Assembly (NCBI GenBank): GCA_014529385.2
Contig: CM043942.1
Span: 112,564,141-112,628,140 of the forward strand
Direction of reading: 5' to 3'
DNA: 64,000 bases
DNA from: Adiantum capillus-veneris
Taxonomy: Eukaryota > Streptophyta > Polypodiopsida > Polypodiales > Pteridaceae
The position numbers were made by a program, and so were the translations under genes. The notes under the pieces are model-generated. The model was not told the DNA's origin, did no database searches, and worked only from the letters and a program-made list of their open reading frames with translations. How positions within the stretch are numbered: the stretch's first letter is position 1; each line of letters begins with the position of its first letter. Shown here in pieces: positions 59,931 through 64,000 of this stretch.

Positions 59931-61210
59931 CAGCTACCATGGTGCTCAAGGACATCACAAAGCGTATGCATACATATTTGCTTGTTCACAACGTTTGCAC
60001 CGAAGGTCGCATGTGAGGGTGAACAGAGGTCATCCCAGGAACGTCGTACCATCGGTGAGATGAATGTTGATGGTTCTTCAATATCTTGCCAATACCATCA
60101 CATATTTGAATAAAACACCCCTTTATGCAAGGTAACAGTATACTTCTTACTTTTGATTGTGTTCTTCTTATCATAAACTTTGAAATCTAAGATGTTGCCT
60201 CTACTTGTTTTGTAATGCTTGGCACAAAGGTTGCTTTTATGCACAAATAGTGAAAGGCTGCAGGTTAGAGAGGCCAAGTGTCACCACTTTTCCTCTAAAA
60301 CAGTCTTCTTTGTTACATCTTGCAGGTAGGTGCTTCAAATCCATGCTTATTAGGGGTGGTAATCGCATCCTAATGTATATTTTAGGATTGTTTATTCCCA
60401 GTTAGATAGAAATACTTGCAAATTTGTACAACATATACTTAACAAGTGTCTTCATTATATAGCTTGCAAATGTTGAATTCATACATGTTTTTGTTACAAG
60501 GTGACCTCTTGCTATGCTAGTTGAGTGGCGTTGTTTGCAAAAATGGCTCAAGGAATTGGCATAACACGAAGCTTTTACGATGGCACAAAGCTCTCCTCAG
60601 CGGCAATGTGGCTCCCACTGCACCAAAAAGCATTATGCTAACATGGAGAGATCCCTAGTAGGACAATGCAAAAACTTTTCATCAGCAGCAACACACCCTT
60701 TTCTAACATGAGGGCACTTCTACCAAAGATATTTTTATGTGATAGGTCACCCCAGGAGCATACCATGTCATGGAATGGATGTAAGAACTATGACCGCACT
60801 ACTCCTTGGAAGTTGTTCATAGATGTATGTTTATCAAAGTTAATGAGAAGAAATTTGGACTTTTTTGTTTGTTGATGTGTAAGAGCACTCTAGGTCTACC
60901 ATATTTTAGATTGTTTGATAAGTTAAATAAAATTTGTAGTCATTTAAAGTGTCAGTTTGTTTTTGTTTGGTAAGATTGTACATGAGACGACATAATAAAG
61001 TATAAGAGATCTTGACAGAATAAACCTCGATTAGATTCCTACCATGCACTTGTGACACCAGACCTCTCCTTGAACCCTTTGATTTCTATCATTGTGGGAA
61101 GTCCAAGGGTGGTCTATTTTCAAATTTTTAGCAATAACTTTTTTTAAAAAGAAATTTTGGTTATTTTAAAGTTTGTACACATTCTAGGAGTTCATTCTGA
61201 TTGTTTTCCT
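59931..61210. other. No gene recognised
   Basis: A short open segment at 59938-60016 (MVLKDITKRMHTYLLVHN) and one at 60666-60875 are unassigned. The rest is AT-rich. Confidence 0.4.
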
Positions 61211-61635
61211 TCAGTTTCAAATTTTGATCGAGGGCACTCCTTGGAAGCCACTTTTGAAGGTGTTAGGGTGAGATTTTGAGAAAGTTTTGTATGTAGGAAA
61301 TGCAGTCCTTAACACAATAAAAAACATTCGTTCTCTGAGTATTTACAGATTCCATGGTTTTAATGCTCGTTCGAGCCCGTAGATTAAGAAAAAAGTAAGA
61401 AATGTCTGTTTTACATCATTTTTTAAGAAATTGCCAACTTGCACGTTGATTTTTGGAGAATCCGAGTAGAATATGATTTTTTTGCATCACACGATGGTCG
61501 AAGAGCGCGATGAGATGAACAAATTTATGTGAGACAAGCCCAGACAGATTCGAAGCCAATTGAACACTAGAAGCTCTTGAAAACAGCCTAAAAGTTCAAC
61601 ACTTAAAAAAAAAAAAAAACTGACCACTTGAATTA

Positions 61636-61831
61636 TGGCCATGCATAAAAAATTTTATTATACTTGTCATTTTAGGGCCCCAGGGACCCTCAACATGAGG
61701 GGCCACAAGGGTGCGCAAATTTCCCATCCAAAAATTTTGGATGGCCAGTTTGCGCGCCCTTGTGGCCCCTCTTGTTGAGGGTCCCTGGGGCCCTAAAATG
61801 ACAATTACAGGCTTTTTTTAATGCATAGCCA
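61636..61831. repeat. Foldback hairpin 1 (~98-bp arms)
   Basis: The left arm starts TGGCCATGCAT and the right arm ends ATGCATAGCCA. The inner ~70 bp (TTGTCATTTTAGGGCCCCAG ... CATCCAAAA) pair with about six mismatches around a single-base centre (CATCCAAAA-A-TTTTGGATG at 61726-61744). Non-coding. Confidence 0.95.
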
Positions 61832-61835
61832 TTTT

Positions 61836-61930
61836 TTGGATGGCCAGTTTGCGCGCCCTTGTGGCCCCTCTTGTTGAGGGTCCCTGGGGCCCTAAAATGA
61901 CAAGTACAAGCCTTTTTTAATGCATGGCCA
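61836..61930. repeat. Extra single right arm of the hairpin
   Basis: GGATGGCCAGTTTGCGCGCC to AATGCATGGCCA, a direct copy of the right arm of 61636-61831. Confidence 0.9.
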
Positions 61931-61985
61931 GGCGATAGAACTGCGTTTAATGTGTTCATAGCAAGCCCGCCCCCCCCACAAATGG

Positions 61986-62661
61986 CAGATACCTAAACCT
62001 TGTATCATGCCTATCAACCATTTTTTACTTCCTTGTGTCCATCCCCTGTTCTTGGAAATATCTTGGCCCCTATTTGTCCTTGGATGGCCATTCTGCGCGT
62101 CGTTGTGGTCCCTCTTGTTGAGGGTCCCTGGGGCTTCAAAATGACAAATAGGGGCTTTGTTTTAATGTATGGCCATGAGATAGAGGTGTAGTGTTTGATG
62201 TCCGGAGTATTCACTATGTAAAATTTTCCTATATCATGTGCGTTCACCACAATGGATTCAAAGTAGCCCTTATAGGCCTTAACTACACATGTTTTTGTAA
62301 CTTTACAAGAATATAAACTCCCTTCTGTTGAACACATGTGCTATGTTACATATACTTTAGTGAACTCCCAAAGTCAAAGGCCTCACAAATTTTGTGCGCT
62401 CAGAACATTTAGCACTAGAAATCAACCAACCAAGGAGCCAATTTTTACTTCCTTGTGTTCACCTCGTATTCTTGGGAATGTTTTGGTTAAGCCATTTCTT
62501 TGGTATTTGAAACCACATGTGACCCCTATTGTTATAGTATCCAACCATATGTTTCTTGATAATTTATGTTTACACTTTCTCTATTCAAATGAGCTACATA
62601 GTAAAAATCAAATCCGCAATTCAACAATTAAGTTCACAAGGTGATAGCTATTGGTATGATC
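61986..62661. other. Between duplicated blocks; one diverged hairpin arm
   Basis: 62079-62175 is a diverged right arm (GGATGGCCATTCTGCGCG ... GGGTCCCTGGGGC). ACTTCCTTGTGTxCAxC occurs at about 62028 and 62448 and again at about 63548. No gene. Confidence 0.6.
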
Positions 62662-63530
62662 CTTCAGTTTCAAATTTTGATCGAGGGCACTCCTTGGAAG
62701 CCACTTTTGAAGGTGTTAGGGTGAGATTTTGAGAAAGTTTTGTATGTAGGGAATGCAGCCCTTAATACAATAAAAAACATTGGTTCTCTGAGTATTTTCA
62801 GATTCAATGGTTTTAATGCTCGTTCGAGCCCGTAGATTAAGGAAAAAGTAAGAAATGTCTGTTTTACATCATTTTTTAAGATTTTGCCAAGTTGCACGTT
62901 GATTTTTGGAGAATCCGAGTAGGATATGATTTTTTTGCATCACACGATGGTCGAAGAGCGCGACGAGATGAACAAATTTATGTGAGACAAGCCCAGATAG
63001 ATTCGAAGCCAATTGAACACTAGAAGCTCTTGAAAACAACCTAAAAGTTCAACACTTGAAAAAAAAAAAAAACTCACTACTTGAATTATGGCCATGCATA
63101 AAAAATTTTATTATACTTGTCATTTTAGGGCCCCAGGGATCCTCAGCATGAGGGGCCACAAGGGCGCGCAAATTGCCCATCCAAAAATTTTGGATAAGCA
63201 ATTTGCGCGCCGTTGTGGCCCCTCATGTTGAGGGTCCCTGGGCCCTAAAATGAAAATTACAGGCTTTTTTTAATGCATAGCCATGAGATAGAATTGGGCA
63301 ATTTAATGTATTCATAGCAAACTCCCCCCCCCCCCAATGGAAAATAGCTAAACATTGTATCATGCCATGCATTAAAAAAGGCTTGTATTTGTCATTTTAG
63401 GGCCCCAGAGACCCTCAACAAGAGGGGCCACAAGGGCGCGCAAACTGGCTAGGAGATAGAACTGAGTTTAATGTGTTCATAGCAAGCCCCCCCCCCCCCC
63501 AAATGGCAGATACCTAAACCTTGTATCATG
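62662..63530. repeat. Duplicated block, copy 2
   Basis: Counterpart of 61211-61985, including its own hairpin (63089-63283), a C-run and GATACCTAAACCTTGTATCA-type sequence. Confidence 0.9.
63089..63283. repeat. Foldback hairpin 2 (~97-bp arms)
   Basis: Same ends (TGGCCATGCAT / ATGCATAGCCA) and same inner arm as 61636-61831, with a CCAAAAATTTTGG centre. A further single left arm follows at about 63364-63455. Confidence 0.95.
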
Positions 63531-63760
63531 CCTATCAACCATGTTTTACTTCCTTGTGTCCATCCTGTTAACCCTCACGGCACACGGACACCCTATGATC
63601 TATAAACGTTGTATTATGTATTTGGTAGAGTCAGGTACCGGGCTTGTCGGACCAATAAGGAAAGGTAGAGTGATCGCCAATGAGAGGCGCACTTTAACTT
63701 GGACATTCAAGGGATTAGTTGGTTAAGCATGGGCGCCCAAGTGTGAATGGGGTGAGCTCC

Positions 63761-63768
63761 TATAAAAG
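63761..63768 (+). promoter_or_regulatory. TATA box
   Basis: TATAAAAG preceded by GGGTGAGCTCC-type sequence; the leader downstream (CATCTCCATCTTCTTC) is typical of a plant transcription start region. Confidence 0.55.
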
Positions 63769-63867
63769 CCAACTAAACCTAATTTTTACTCATTCTCTCA
63801 TTTGTGCAATTGAAGAGTGCTCTTGCTCCATCTCCATCTTCTTCTTCTTCACCTCCTTGTGTGTGTG

Positions 63868-63890
63868 AGAGAGAGAGAGAGAGAGAGGGA
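63868..63890. repeat. (GA)n microsatellite
   Basis: GA dinucleotides after TGTGTGTG in the presumed leader. Confidence 0.9.
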
Positions 63891-64000
63891 GAGTGTGTGT
63901 GCGATCGAGCATTACGAAGGCACGACGGCGGCGAAGCGGTTGAGCGCGGCACGACTGCAGCTTCTTCTTCATCGCGGCGAGGAATCCACCACGAAGGCGA

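Larger units (their letters stand above)
61211..61985. repeat. Duplicated block, copy 1
   Basis: Begins CAGTTTCAAATTTTGATCGA and matches 62662 onward, about 1,451 bp away, through GGTGTTAGGGTGAG, TTAATGCTCGTTCGAG, CACACGATGGTCGAAG and the foldback hairpin. Only scattered differences. Confidence 0.9.
63566..64000 (+). mobile_element. Probable start of another LTR, cut by the window end
   Basis: TGTTAACCCTCACGG at 63566 breaks the preceding repeat (ACTTCCTTGTGTCCATCC). About 195 bp on is a clear TATA box (63761) followed by a C/T-rich leader and GA repeats. This fits U3-R of an LTR, but its other end lies outside the window. The alternative is a host promoter. Confidence 0.4.

Overview
The window looks like repeat-dominated nuclear DNA of a land plant. 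The evidence is Ty3/gypsy and Ty1/copia elements of plant type, a plant-type mitochondrial nad2 exon embedded in nuclear-looking sequence, many microsatellites and several satellite-like arrays. I cannot name the species; a large repeat-rich genome (gymnosperm, fern or lycophyte, for example) would fit. I found no convincing intact host gene, no rRNA or tRNA gene and no CRISPR array.

Layout. (1) 51-19380: an old LTR element without a recognisable pol. Its decayed long coding frame holds Pro-rich and coiled-coil segments. It is split by (2) 668-15068, a Ty3/gypsy composite with THREE ~2-kb LTRs in direct order. Between LTR1 and LTR2 lies a normal gag-protease-RT-RNaseH-integrase interior. Between LTR2 and LTR3 lies a different interior: a Gag-like N-terminus joined to a long acidic protein, without pol. 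The outer edges carry the same 4-bp target duplication (ACGC). Each LTR also carries two overlapping ~70-aa reading frames that are paralogous to each other.

(3) 20.9-31.6 kb: minus-strand gypsy debris. It comprises a gag-protease fragment and a larger gypsy polyprotein relic with two RNase H domains, which runs head-to-head into a plus-strand fragment of the same gypsy family as (2). (4) 31.6-38.4 kb: mostly unrecognised DNA with one retropepsin relic and a mitochondrial insertion (nad2 exon plus probable intron).

(5) 38.36-44.35 kb: a diverged ~110-bp tandem array with a palindrome (core AACTTAAGTTTGAGCC) in most units. It is interrupted by a 1,320-bp element with 14-bp terminal inverted repeats at a duplicated TTAA. 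(6) 44.4-51.3 kb: an unidentified exon-like ORF cut by a complete minus-strand copia element with matched LTRs, PBS, PPT and TSD (AAACC). (7) 51.3-57.3 kb: short unrecognised ORFs, local duplications, a copia RNase H relic and an LTR-like relic. (8) 57.3-64 kb: pyrimidine-rich tracts, a duplicated ~0.8-kb block containing long foldback hairpins, and at the right edge the start of another LTR-like promoter region.

The most interesting signals are the paired LTR-encoded small ORFs, the three-LTR composite with a pol-less partner interior, the TTAA-flanked TIR element inside the satellite, and the foldback hairpins. Most elements are decayed: their polyproteins keep one frame but carry scattered in-frame stops.
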